64,000 nucleotides of DNA, from NCBI RefSeq assembly GCF_001412215.1, contig NZ_LLWP01000005.1:248001-312000 (forward strand), written 5' to 3'. Every line of letters starts with the position of its first letter. Position 1 is the stretch's first letter. This DNA is from Pedobacter sp. Hv1. Lineage in GTDB: Bacteria > Bacteroidota > Bacteroidia > Sphingobacteriales > Sphingobacteriaceae. Below the pieces are notes generated by a model that saw nothing but the letters and a program-made list of their open reading frames with translations, was not told where the DNA came from and did no database searches. Both the position numbers and the translations under genes were made by a program. Shown piece by piece: positions 55,228 to 63,321 of this stretch.

Positions 55228-56115
55228 TTATCGTTTTCCACTACTTTTAAATGTCTTGATCCAACTAATTGCTGCATTAATTGGCTCTGGCGATTTCACA
55301 GAAGCAGTATTGTGCCCCAGTTCTGGAAACAACTGGTAGGTAAAGGGCTTTCCTTTCGCTTGGAGTACATTGAGGTTTTCTATGCATAAATTTGCCGGAA
55401 TTTGTATATCCTTCCCTCCAAAAAGCCAAAGCCCCGGGATTGAAAGTTTGACCAGAGATTTCTTCGGATCAGTAGCAGCAAACTGATAACGATCGGCATC
55501 GGTACGGATATGTTCACGAGCCTCAGCGTCGGTATGCGTATCCCAAAATTTAGTATTTCCATTGGTATAGAACTGAAAACGCAACTGCTCAAGTGTGGAA
55601 ATTACAGGCCCACTGAACAGTACCATGAAGCCTACTTTACTGTTTTTCGTAGCCGCAATTGGGATTACCCATCCTGCCTGGCTAAAGCCCATCAAGCCTA
55701 GCGCCCCATGTTTAGCAGGTAGATGTGCCAACAGTTCTTTTACGGCATTGCTTGCATCTAAAGCCAAAAGATCGAGGTTAGCCGAGTCAATGTTATTGGT
55801 GCCAACTTCGGGCCCAACATAAACCCCTCCAGATTTGCCTGCACCACGTTTGTCATAGGTCAATACAGCAATTCCGTTCTTGGCCAAAAGTGTAGCCATA
55901 TTCACCATTCTTTTTTCCTGACCAGAGCCATGTACCAAAACTAAGGCTCCATATATTTCTTTAGGTTTAAAGATTGTTCCCTCAAGTGTAATTTCGCCAC
56001 TATTGAACTTAACCTCTTCGGTAGTGAAATTCGGTCGATCAGTAGAATCAGCAGCAGTCTGTGCAAATATCCTCATGCTATAGCAGCAGAGTAAAATAAC
56101 TAAATAGTGTTTCAT
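55228..56115 (-). CDS. Exported alpha/beta hydrolase
   Basis: 295 residues from ATG at 56115; an in-frame ATG at 56133 is an alternative. Signal peptide MKHYLVILLCCYSMRIFAQ. 'GALVLVHGSGQEKR' carries the oxyanion loop, 'GAGKSGG' follows, the nucleophile elbow is 'GLMGFSQAGWV' (G-x-S-x-x-G variant), and the last 'PELGHNTAS' supplies the His. It resembles S9/dienelactone-hydrolase-like esterases. An ECF-type promoter matching that of the nearby sigma gene lies upstream, placing it in that regulon. Confidence 0.85.
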   Translation of the reverse strand: MKHYLVILLCCYSMRIFAQTAADSTDRPNFTTEEVKFNSGEITLEGTIFKPKEIYGALVLVHGSGQEKRMVNMATLLAKNGIAVLTYDKRGAGKSGGVYVGPEVGTNNIDSANLDLLALDASNAVKELLAHLPAKHGALGLMGFSQAGWVIPIAATKNSKVGFMVLFSGPVISTLEQLRFQFYTNGNTKFWDTHTDAEAREHIRTDADRYQFAATDPKKSLVKLSIPGLWLFGGKDIQIPANLCIENLNVLQAKGKPFTYQLFPELGHNTASVKSPEPINAAISWIKTFKSSGKR

Positions 56116-56154
56116 TGTGGTAATTTTAAGCATAATGTAATGGTTTTTGTCTAA

Positions 56155-56183
56155 GTAGACAATTGCCTCATTATTCGGGTTGC
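56155..56183 (-). promoter_or_regulatory. ECF-type promoter of the hydrolase gene
   Basis: Minus strand: -35 GCAACC (56178–56183), 17-base spacer, -10 GTCTAC (56155–56160). The same arrangement precedes the ECF sigma gene and the DUF6249 gene. The predicted start of transcription is about 56148. Confidence 0.75.
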
Positions 56184-56323
56184 ACTAAATTGTAAAAAAT
56201 TACGAGATCAAGAACGCTTGGTCAATTTGCTACTCTAAAAGGTTCGTTTAATAAAAAAAGAGTAGATTAGTATACTTGGCTATTCGCAGTAAAATCTGTT
56301 TGCTACAAATTTTCATTTTTTCT

Positions 56324-56352
56324 GCAACCTTTACCAAAGTACTGTTGTCTAC
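56324..56352 (+). promoter_or_regulatory. ECF-type promoter of the DUF6249 gene
   Basis: -35 GCAACC (56324–56329), 17-base spacer, -10 GTCTAC (56347–56352), 20 bases before the ATG. Matches the promoter of the sigma gene in both boxes and spacing. Confidence 0.75.
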
Positions 56353-56371
56353 TTAGAAAAATCTTGAAATT

Positions 56372-56743
56372 ATGTTATATCAAATTGCCCCTTTTATAAT
56401 GATTATTGCAACCACGTGGATTACCGCTATGGTGCTGGTTCAATTATTAAGATACCGGATTAAAAGAAAAATCATCGAAGCTGGAATGGTTGACCCAACA
56501 CTTATCAAAGCAATTTTAACGGATAGCCACGACCATAGGGAAAGACAATACAGATTGCTGAAATGGATTTTTATTAGTGCATTTGGTGGTATTGGTCTAA
56601 TAGTTCAGGAATTTTTACCCTATAAAATGGAAGATTCGGCACTGCCCTATGGCGTAATCATCGTTTTCTTGTCTATTGGCTTACTGTTGAACTTTATCTT
56701 AAACGAACTACTTTCAAAAAGACAGCACACTCCTGAAAAATAG
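56372..56743 (+). CDS. DUF6249-like membrane protein
   Basis: 123 residues with three membrane segments (LYQIAPFIMIIATTWITAMVLVQLL, WIFISAFGGIGLIVQEFL, YGVIIVFLSIGLLLNFILNELL) and a charged loop (KRKIIEAGMVDPTLIKAILTDSHDHRERQYRLL). This matches DUF6249-type proteins, which often neighbour ECF sigma genes in Bacteroidota. Transcribed from an ECF-type promoter; convergent with the putative anti-sigma gene and divergent from the hydrolase. Confidence 0.7.
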   Translation: MLYQIAPFIMIIATTWITAMVLVQLLRYRIKRKIIEAGMVDPTLIKAILTDSHDHRERQYRLLKWIFISAFGGIGLIVQEFLPYKMEDSALPYGVIIVFLSIGLLLNFILNELLSKRQHTPEK

Positions 56744-56843
56744 TTTATTACGGCCTTCGGTTCTTCAAAAAACTTTGGATAGTAACCAGTAATACTGGAT
56801 ATTGTTATTGGACATTTTTTCTAGCTTACTGGTGATCTTATTT

Positions 56844-57254
56844 TCAGTGATTTCTGATCAACTTCTTTTCTACCCTGTAGAAGACAAATACAGCAGCCAA
56901 TCCAATCAGGATAAAACCTTTGAAACGATCTAAAACAGTTAATACTGGTGCAAAAGCATCTCTAAAAACAAAGAAGATCGCCACCATGATCAAGATCCCG
57001 ATTAAAGAAACCAATGCCAACAACCAATAGAACATCCTGTCGCTGGCTTTTTTATTTTCTAGCTTTACCCTTCTCAGCACATTAGCCTTAAAGGAAATGG
57101 AAAGATGCGCCTCGGGCTCCTTAGCCAGTTGGTCATAAATTAATTCATAAGCCTTGAAGTCTTCCATTTCTGTCATTTCAGGGGAGAGATCTTCATTCCC
57201 AATTTTTCTCCAATCAAGAATTTCCTGTATCCTCAAATCCTCATCGTTCTTCAT
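56844..57254 (-). CDS. Putative membrane anti-sigma factor
   Basis: 136 residues. The N-terminal half is soluble and charged (residues 1–70), followed by two membrane helices (MFYWLLALVSLIGILIMVAIFFVF and GFILIGLAAVFVFY). Its start overlaps the ECF sigma gene end by 14 bases, the usual arrangement for a cognate anti-sigma factor. No zinc-binding HxxxCxxC motif is present, so it would be a non-ZAS type. The role is inferred from position. Confidence 0.65.
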   Translation of the reverse strand: MKNDEDLRIQEILDWRKIGNEDLSPEMTEMEDFKAYELIYDQLAKEPEAHLSISFKANVLRRVKLENKKASDRMFYWLLALVSLIGILIMVAIFFVFRDAFAPVLTVLDRFKGFILIGLAAVFVFYRVEKKLIRNH

Positions 57255-57810
57255 AATCCTCTTTTAAATAATGTTTAACCTTATCTTTTAACAGCTTACG
57301 TGCCCGAAATAAATAGTTTTTTATCGTTCCTTCTGGCATACCCGTTGTTTCATTTATTTCCTCAATGGAGAATTCTTCTAAATGATACAGTGTCAATACC
57401 ACACGGTAATTTTCTGGCAATTGAGCAATGAGCTTGTTAATATATGCTGTTGTACTTTTTTTAACTAATAGTTCTTCCGGATCGTCTTGATCTGTTCGAA
57501 TATTCAGTAGATCTTCTGTGAAATCTTCATTCTGGTATCTCTTGTTCTTCTTTAAATGGTTGAGGGCCGTAAAATAGGCGATGCTGGCAATCCAAGTTGA
57601 TAGTTTTGACTGGTATTTAAAGGTTCCGATATTTTTGTGAATTTTGACGAATACTTCCTGACAAACATCTTCGGCATCTGCTTGTTCTGGAATGATCTTT
57701 TTGGTAACGTGAAAAACCAAATTTTGATAGCGATCTACCAACACTGAGAATGCCTTGGCATCCCCCATGATTAAGCGCATCACAATTTTACGATCTTCGT
57801 CTATTGACAT
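57241..57810 (-). CDS. ECF-type RNA polymerase sigma factor
   Basis: 189 residues from the ATG at 57810. Region 2: 'FSVLVDRYQNLVFHVTKKIIPEQADAEDVCQEVFVKIHKNIGTFKYQSKLSTWIASIAYFTALNHLKK'. Region 4: 'LPENYRVVLTLYHLEEFSIEEINETTGMPEGTIKNYLFRARKLLKDKV'. Region 3 is missing as expected. An ECF-type promoter with the same -35/-10 and spacing as two neighbouring genes lies right before it, indicating autoregulation. The -10 box ends seven bases from this ATG, so the mRNA would be nearly leaderless; ATGs at 57780 or 57768 would give a normal leader. Confidence 0.93.
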   Translation of the reverse strand: MSIDEDRKIVMRLIMGDAKAFSVLVDRYQNLVFHVTKKIIPEQADAEDVCQEVFVKIHKNIGTFKYQSKLSTWIASIAYFTALNHLKKNKRYQNEDFTEDLLNIRTDQDDPEELLVKKSTTAYINKLIAQLPENYRVVLTLYHLEEFSIEEINETTGMPEGTIKNYLFRARKLLKDKVKHYLKEDYEER

Positions 57811-57816
57811 AACCAA

Positions 57817-57845
57817 GTAGACAATTACTAAGTGGATAAGGTTAC
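57817..57845 (-). promoter_or_regulatory. ECF-type promoter of the sigma gene (autoregulation)
   Basis: Minus strand: -35 GTAACC (57840–57845), 17-base spacer, -10 GTCTAC (57817–57822). Confidence 0.75.
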
Positions 57846-57963
57846 AATAAAAGTAAAAATATTTGATTTATTTTTTTGGGCAATACAAATTACACAATAC
57901 ACCGTTTTTCATTAAGATTAACTGTGATATTAACAGGGTATTGGCCAACTTGAAACGTTCCAT

Positions 57964-58131
57964 TTAGCTTAGAATATAGCCAAAGCACTGTTCTTGGAAG
58001 GACTTAAAAGAAAAAACCTCACCAGTTTGATCTGATGAGGTTTTGGTGGAGAATATCGGACTGGATATCGCCTCAATTGCTTCATTCAAACGGCGTTTTT
58101 GATGCTCTAAAAGCGTTTTTTTATTTGTCAT
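57964..58131 (-). CDS. Small ORF across a tRNA-3'-end-like fragment and hairpin
   Basis: 55 residues from an ATG at 58131 (MTNKKTLLEHQKRRLNEAIE…). The first 20 codons look protein-like, but the rest runs through a tRNA-end-like string and a hairpin (58012–58044), so the C-terminus is probably not conserved. It may be the start of a gene cut at an island boundary. Low confidence that it is expressed. Confidence 0.3.
   Translation of the reverse strand: MTNKKTLLEHQKRRLNEAIEAISSPIFSTKTSSDQTGEVFSFKSFQEQCFGYILS
58012..58044 (-). terminator. Hairpin terminator beside tRNA-end-like sequence
   Basis: AAAACCTCA and TGAGGTTTT form a perfect nine-base stem around about 15 bases. On the minus strand it directly follows 'ATTCTCCACCA', which resembles a tRNA acceptor 3' end, and runs into TTTTTTC. 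Confidence 0.65.
58044..58070 (-). other. tRNA-3'-end-like fragment (candidate attachment site)
   Basis: The minus strand reads 'GATATCCAGTCCGATATTCTCCACCA', ending in CCA and followed by a terminator stem, as at the 3' end of a tRNA gene. No T-loop consensus (GGTTCGA) and no upstream tRNA body are present, so this is at most a remnant such as an att copy left by an element inserted into a tRNA gene. Confidence 0.35.
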
Positions 58132-58293
58132 TTTGGGTAATTTGGCAGAGTTTTGGCAGAGTTTTTAATCGAACTTTAAGATAAAGATAAACAAAAAACT
58201 CTATTTAAATCACTTTAAAGACATATTTTAAATCTATTTTGTGGCAATCGAATTATCAACAAATAATTCATTTATGACTCACTGGGGAACTCG

Positions 58294-58398
58294 CTAGCTT
58301 AATGCCCAATTTCCATCGTAACGCACTTCGATGGCATCCCTTACCGCCTTTTTAATATCCAAATAGCCATAAGGACAGAATTGCGTCTTGAAATCATT
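58294..58398 (-). pseudogene. C-terminal gene remnant
   Basis: A 34-residue stretch ending in a stop (…FKTQFCPYGYLDIKKAVRDAIE, then VRYDGNWALS) reads like the end of a real protein, but a TGA precedes it and no start or upstream part is seen. Family not recognised. The rest of the 57846–58489 gap holds AT-rich sequence and the direct repeat 'ggcagagtttt' twice near 58144–58164. Confidence 0.3.
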
Positions 58399-58489
58399 TC
58401 ATCTATGTATACGGATGGCGGGAATTGGAAGATGAAAAGGTAATGGTTGTCAATAATCCAAAACAGATATAAATTTAATTTTAACCTTA

Positions 58490-61400
58490 TTACAATTGAT
58501 TATATTCTTCAATAGCTGATTTAATAGTAGAAGTAGGTGAATATTTCAGTTTTAGATTCTCTTCGATTTTCAATATCGTATAATATAAGAAGTTCAGATT
58601 AGGCAATACGTTCTTGTTTTTTTCAATAAACTCTTCTAAAACTTTTTTTACAACTATAAAATTTTCTGACGACCTTACCCCTATAGAATATATTCCAGCT
58701 AAGCACCTTTCCTCCAGATCATTAAAATCATCATTCTTAAATTCAGGACGCTTACCGATAATTAAGAGGCGCATCAGGATATTCAGTGCATTAATATCAC
58801 TGATCATCGATATGTTTCCAAGCGAAATTCTAAAATCGAATTTTGGATCAGGATCTTCAATTATAATTTGGGATATGTACTCAAGTCCGTAAATATCATT
58901 AAGTTTCATAAGGTGATTGGCAGCATATTTTTTGTTTTCGCCAGTTTCTTCTGGGCTTTCTATAATTTCTTTGAGGACCACACAAAGGAACTCAGTTTCT
59001 TTTCCTTCCTTTTCAAGAAGATTGATAGCCCTCCACTTTAGTCCGTCAGAGGTTACTTCTAAGATGAGTTTTTTAATACTTTCAATATTTTTAACTTTTG
59101 TGAACCAGAAATCCAATAAATCCCTGAATTTATATTCATCATTTTGGTCTTTTGATAATCTATTCAGGATAACTGCATATGTTTCAGACATGCTTTTTCT
59201 TAGTGCGTAGGCTGCATTATTGGTCCATTCCAATGGCCCAAGCTCTGGATTATTCAGATTTTCTGCAACTCTTTCTTTTATCTTCTCGACCGAAATAAAA
59301 TTTTCCAGTTCATCAATACTTCCAGGATTGGACATCTTGAAATCATAGTTAAAACTAACTCTTTCTGTAAAATCAAGTAGTACGTTTTCCGGCAAAATGA
59401 TTTCGAACCTATTGATAAAATCCCATAAGATCCTTTTATCATTCCCTTTCGTAATACTCCAGTTTCTTATCAAATCTATCTGTTTCTCACTTATCTGGAG
59501 GGTTTTTTTGCTTGTAAGTTCTGAATAGATATGGTTGATACGAAAGTCAGAATAGCTTAAATTTTGAACTATCCATGATTTTGCTGTTTCAAAATCGATT
59601 TTTTTATCCTGTTGTGTTAATTTGTTCAATATTGCCGTAGCTGAATTAGGAAATCTGTCTTCTATAGTTATTTGGGTTGACCGCTTATAATCAAATAGGT
59701 CATTTCTACCTAATAATTTGCCGCCGATTTCTGTATAGATTCTCTTAATGACCTTAATCATTGCCTGGTCATCAAACCAAAGATCGAAACTCTGCTGGTT
59801 TCTTTTTTCAAGAATCATTGTCCAGTCCTTCATTTTCGGTTGTTCAAGAGCGATATCATATTGTACTGCACTTTTCTCCATGGTCTTTAAAGTTTCGGAA
59901 ACCGAATCAACTGAATATTGATGCCAGACCAAAAGATTGTAGAATTTTAACACAAATTCCTTTTTATGACCATAAACTTTTAGGAAAGCGTCCACAACTT
60001 TGTTATCCACTAGAAGGACAATTGCAGTTCCCTTAGAATAATCATCAAGTTTTTCGCTACTCCATATTTCTTCAACAGCAGTCCAAGCTGTATCGGTTTG
60101 TTTAAAAAATTCGATTAGTGCATTTAATATCTTAGACCTATGGTGCAGAGATTCATTTAGCAATAGATTTAGTATGTTATTATATATCGAAGGTTCAGCT
60201 TTAAAGGCTAGAATGGATGAAAGGATTAATGATTCCATAATATCCTGATATTCCGAAAGAAATACTTCTCTTCTATTTTCTGAAGAAGAAAGTTTCCCCA
60301 AAACCTGCTTTATGGATTTTGGCTTTGAAACCATTTCAAAACCAAGCTTCAAATAGTCAGATTCGGACATAAGATTCACTTTTTCCCTATCAGAAATCGG
60401 TGATGTAAGGTCCACTAGGTCTATTCCATCAATAAAGATATCTACATATTCATCTACAAGTTCAGCCTTTACCAAAATTTTATAAAGCCCGGCACGCACA
60501 TATTGGTTTCTCCTTTGTCCATATTTTTCGATAAGGTAATCTATTAAATGCTTATTTGCAATTTTGAGATCGGCAATTGTTCCCATTACGGAATAGGTGT
60601 CACTACCCGTTATTTCGCTATTATCAAGCAATTTTATTACAGCGATTTTAATCCGTTTGATATAGTTTCCAAAAAACTTAAGGTTAAAATATCTTAAAAC
60701 ATTAAGACAGTTTAGCTTCGCTATCTTCACTATATCTTCAGATTCGATAATTTCAAGTAGATATTTGAGCGCTGCTTCGGTTTCACAGAACCTTGCCAGT
60801 TCCTTATCGGAGAAATTATTTGAATAGATCCAAATTTCTTTGCTATTATAAAATTCAATGATCTGCCTGAACAATAAAAGCCTTCTGCCGGCATTTATCC
60901 TATCGGGCTCGAATTTCACAATAACTTCAATATCGTTTTCAACTATCCAGTTTATTAGGCCATGAACAATTTCATCACCACTGATGCTGATAAAAAAGGA
61001 TAGTGTATTTACCCATGAAGGTTTGATTCTATCTTTACCTCCTGCTTGAACAGCAATGACTTTTATTATTTCATCTAGAGATTTCCTGCTGAGAACCCGA
61101 GAGGCTATATATTCTTGGATATTGTTGTGTTCGAAAAGCCATTTATCCTGTTCAGCACTTTTACTGAAAGCTGGAAGATATTTAACATGGTTGAGTTCAA
61201 CTGTATCTGGAAAAAGTTCTTCCAACTCGTCATCGGTCAAGAAATTTTTTCCCAGAAGTTCAAGTACGAAAGCGATTTTTTCCAGGTATTTAAGCGATTG
61301 GTTCCGAGTGAGTATAGGAATGGTCGTCTTAAAATGTTCCTTATCATTATTATAGTACGTGAACAGAGCCTCCTCCATGATCTGGGACCTCCCAGAAGCA

Positions 61401-62836
61401 AGATTGCCATGGTCTATGTAATGCTTGATAAGAATGTTAAGGAAAAAAGGTTTTTGCACCAGATCTAAGAATCCATTTTCATATACCTGTTCAATAAAAC
61501 CCTGTCCATCGATATTGAATTTATCTATAGCATAAGCCTTAATTTCTGGCAACGAAATATTGTTTAGGTTATAAACCAGAAATCCTTCAAGTGTGCCCGA
61601 GAAGTTATCGTAAGGCGCTTCATAAAAATTGTTCCGGCACGAAATAACTATCCGCACCAGTGGATTTTCATCTGAAAAAGCTATGATTTTTCTTATCGCT
61701 GTTTGAAAGTATTGTGGCTGGATCTCATCCAGTCCATCGAGCATCACCAAAAGATTTCCAGGATCAGAATTTTTCCAATCTTCTGGCAGATAGTCACCAA
61801 TATTTTCATTGGTATATGTATTAAACCTTTTATAAATTGGATTTAACACATTATTTTCAGCTTGAAAACGATGCGCAAGGCTCAGCAGTTCAATAGATTT
61901 GCCTGACCCTGCTGCACCCAATATCACTAACCTTTTCTGGGAGGCTACTAGCTCATTTAGGTAGATCTTTTCAACATCGGGCTGGAAAAACCAGATTTTG
62001 GCTACCTGTTGATGCTCATGATAGGTAAGCTGCCTTGGAATATAATATTCCACCTTGGGCTCAGGAAGTGGGAACGGAATAACTGGGAATGGCACCCTAT
62101 CATCTTCACCACCTATATTGTTTAACCTAAAAACCATTTGCCCATCATCATGTGAAGGACATGGCAGATATTCAGCTTGTGGCTGTTGGTCATGTTTGTT
62201 GGCAACCATTCTGATTACAGCATCAAATAGCTGAGCTGCTGTTAGAACGGGCGAAGTATTTTCTTCAAGAAATTGACATAGTGCTATTCCAAATGGACTG
62301 CCTTCTCCAGCAATCCCATCACTTACAGCTGTTTCTTCACCTGAGACAAACAACCATCTCGAATTTCTTTTTTCCAGTTCTTCAGGTGTTAAGATAATAC
62401 CTAAACCTCGGCGCCTGGTGATAAATGTCCCTGAAAAACAGGAATCAGAAATTAGCATAATGTGCCTGGCTGGTATTGCTTCAATATAATCAAGGACAGT
62501 AGAATTAAAGATAAAAGTTCTTTGTCCATCTTCTCCATCATATGGAATCCAGCAACCCTTTTTTGAGGTTGGATGCTGTAGCCCATGTCCAGCGAAGTAT
62601 ATAATTACACTATCATCCTTATGGCAAGATATCGATAAGTCTATCAGTGCTTCGGTTATATTTTGGTTTGTTGCATCGGAATCATATAATGGTTTCTGTG
62701 CTGGTATAAAGCCATATTTTTCTTCAAGAACCTTTGAAAAACGCTCGACATCTCTCTTTGCGTTAGACAAAGAGCGATACATACCACCTTGGTACTCATC
62801 AATTCCAATAATCAATAAACGTTTTTCTGCAGCCAT
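58490..62836 (-). CDS. Caspase-family protease fused to NACHT/STAND NTPase
   Basis: 1448 residues. Residues 1–240 are a C14 caspase-like domain: 'RLLIIGIDEYQ', His84 in 'IYFAGHG', Cys133 in 'LISDSCFSGTF', and 'RWLFVSGEETAVSDG'. After a Pro-rich linker (about 248–262) comes a NACHT-type NTPase: Walker A 'GAAGSGKS' (307–314) and Walker B 'NLLVMLDGLDEIQ' (361–373). The remaining ~800 residues are helical and repeat-like (HEAT/TPR-like), with no membrane helix or further motif. This is the effector–STAND–sensor layout of bacterial immune ATPases, in which ligand binding by the C-terminus activates the protease. It is divergent from a graspetide-type precursor and ATP-grasp gene. The target and trigger are unknown. 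Confidence 0.9.
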   Translation of the reverse strand: MAAEKRLLIIGIDEYQGGMYRSLSNAKRDVERFSKVLEEKYGFIPAQKPLYDSDATNQNITEALIDLSISCHKDDSVIIYFAGHGLQHPTSKKGCWIPYDGEDGQRTFIFNSTVLDYIEAIPARHIMLISDSCFSGTFITRRRGLGIILTPEELEKRNSRWLFVSGEETAVSDGIAGEGSPFGIALCQFLEENTSPVLTAAQLFDAVIRMVANKHDQQPQAEYLPCPSHDDGQMVFRLNNIGGEDDRVPFPVIPFPLPEPKVEYYIPRQLTYHEHQQVAKIWFFQPDVEKIYLNELVASQKRLVILGAAGSGKSIELLSLAHRFQAENNVLNPIYKRFNTYTNENIGDYLPEDWKNSDPGNLLVMLDGLDEIQPQYFQTAIRKIIAFSDENPLVRIVISCRNNFYEAPYDNFSGTLEGFLVYNLNNISLPEIKAYAIDKFNIDGQGFIEQVYENGFLDLVQKPFFLNILIKHYIDHGNLASGRSQIMEEALFTYYNNDKEHFKTTIPILTRNQSLKYLEKIAFVLELLGKNFLTDDELEELFPDTVELNHVKYLPAFSKSAEQDKWLFEHNNIQEYIASRVLSRKSLDEIIKVIAVQAGGKDRIKPSWVNTLSFFISISGDEIVHGLINWIVENDIEVIVKFEPDRINAGRRLLLFRQIIEFYNSKEIWIYSNNFSDKELARFCETEAALKYLLEIIESEDIVKIAKLNCLNVLRYFNLKFFGNYIKRIKIAVIKLLDNSEITGSDTYSVMGTIADLKIANKHLIDYLIEKYGQRRNQYVRAGLYKILVKAELVDEYVDIFIDGIDLVDLTSPISDREKVNLMSESDYLKLGFEMVSKPKSIKQVLGKLSSSENRREVFLSEYQDIMESLILSSILAFKAEPSIYNNILNLLLNESLHHRSKILNALIEFFKQTDTAWTAVEEIWSSEKLDDYSKGTAIVLLVDNKVVDAFLKVYGHKKEFVLKFYNLLVWHQYSVDSVSETLKTMEKSAVQYDIALEQPKMKDWTMILEKRNQQSFDLWFDDQAMIKVIKRIYTEIGGKLLGRNDLFDYKRSTQITIEDRFPNSATAILNKLTQQDKKIDFETAKSWIVQNLSYSDFRINHIYSELTSKKTLQISEKQIDLIRNWSITKGNDKRILWDFINRFEIILPENVLLDFTERVSFNYDFKMSNPGSIDELENFISVEKIKERVAENLNNPELGPLEWTNNAAYALRKSMSETYAVILNRLSKDQNDEYKFRDLLDFWFTKVKNIESIKKLILEVTSDGLKWRAINLLEKEGKETEFLCVVLKEIIESPEETGENKKYAANHLMKLNDIYGLEYISQIIIEDPDPKFDFRISLGNISMISDINALNILMRLLIIGKRPEFKNDDFNDLEERCLAGIYSIGVRSSENFIVVKKVLEEFIEKNKNVLPNLNFLYYTILKIEENLKLKYSPTSTIKSAIEEYNQL

Positions 62837-62914
62837 ATGTCTCTACTTATACAATGCTACTAAATTTATCAGGAATATTCTAAACCAGGTTTCAGTCTAA
62901 CCCATAATTCTGGA

Positions 62915-62946
62915 TTTAGATTACCTGAGTTTTTTTAATATATTTG
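62915..62946 (+). promoter_or_regulatory. Candidate promoter of the graspetide operon
   Basis: TATATTTG (62939–62946) matches TAnnTTTG, with TTTA (62915–62918) 20 bases upstream in place of the TTTG -33 box. It lies 28 bases before the precursor ATG in the spacer shared with the divergent caspase gene. Confidence 0.5.
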
Positions 62947-62974
62947 TTAAGACATCAAATTGCTAACACTCTCA

Positions 62975-63319
62975 ATGAAACCATTTATATTCCAGTTTAA
63001 AGAACAGCCAACAGTGGAAAGTGCTGACTATTCGCAACTACAGTACGATAAAATATTGAATCTCAGTATCGACAAGCAAACTGGAATGCCTGCAATATGC
63101 GCATTGGATCTTTCAACCGAAACGTTTACAAAAACACAGGGCGAAGATTCCGATACCGAACAGACCTATGTCTCTAGATTGATGGGTACAGAATCTATAA
63201 CTTTGGTAGACCTAGAAGCCTCAGATGCCGATCCTGATAGGTTTTCGATGAGTATGCTGATGGGCACTGAAACAGAAACCCGCCAGTATGTAGAGGGCGC
63301 CGATAGCGACCCGCAATAA
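62975..63319 (+). CDS. Graspetide (omega-ester peptide) precursor with three core repeats
   Basis: 114 residues from ATG 62975 (a TTG at 62960 is an unlikely alternative). The leader opens MKPFIFQF, like the PF-motif leaders recognised by graspetide ligases. Three copies of the motif (G/S)TE(T/S)xT-x4-E-x-(S/A)-D-x-(D/E) follow, with T at 48, 72 and 98, E at 57, 81 and 107 and D at 60, 84 and 110. Hydroxyl acceptors precede acid donors at fixed spacing, as expected for nested side-chain ester links. Repeats 1 and 2 are each followed by an Arg (VSR, DPDR). The ATP-grasp gene starts two bases after its stop. The product is not one I can match to a named graspetide class. Confidence 0.82.
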   Translation: MKPFIFQFKEQPTVESADYSQLQYDKILNLSIDKQTGMPAICALDLSTETFTKTQGEDSDTEQTYVSRLMGTESITLVDLEASDADPDRFSMSMLMGTETETRQYVEGADSDPQ

Positions 63320-63321
63320 GC

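Noticed and set aside
55089..55277. 62-codon frame between the small exported protein and hydrolase genes
   Set aside because: Overlaps the hydrolase 3' end and its terminator hairpin, with no protein-like features.
58044..58131. Intact tRNA gene on the minus strand
   Set aside because: Only a 3'-end-like string is present; there is no T-loop consensus, anticodon arm or D-arm upstream.
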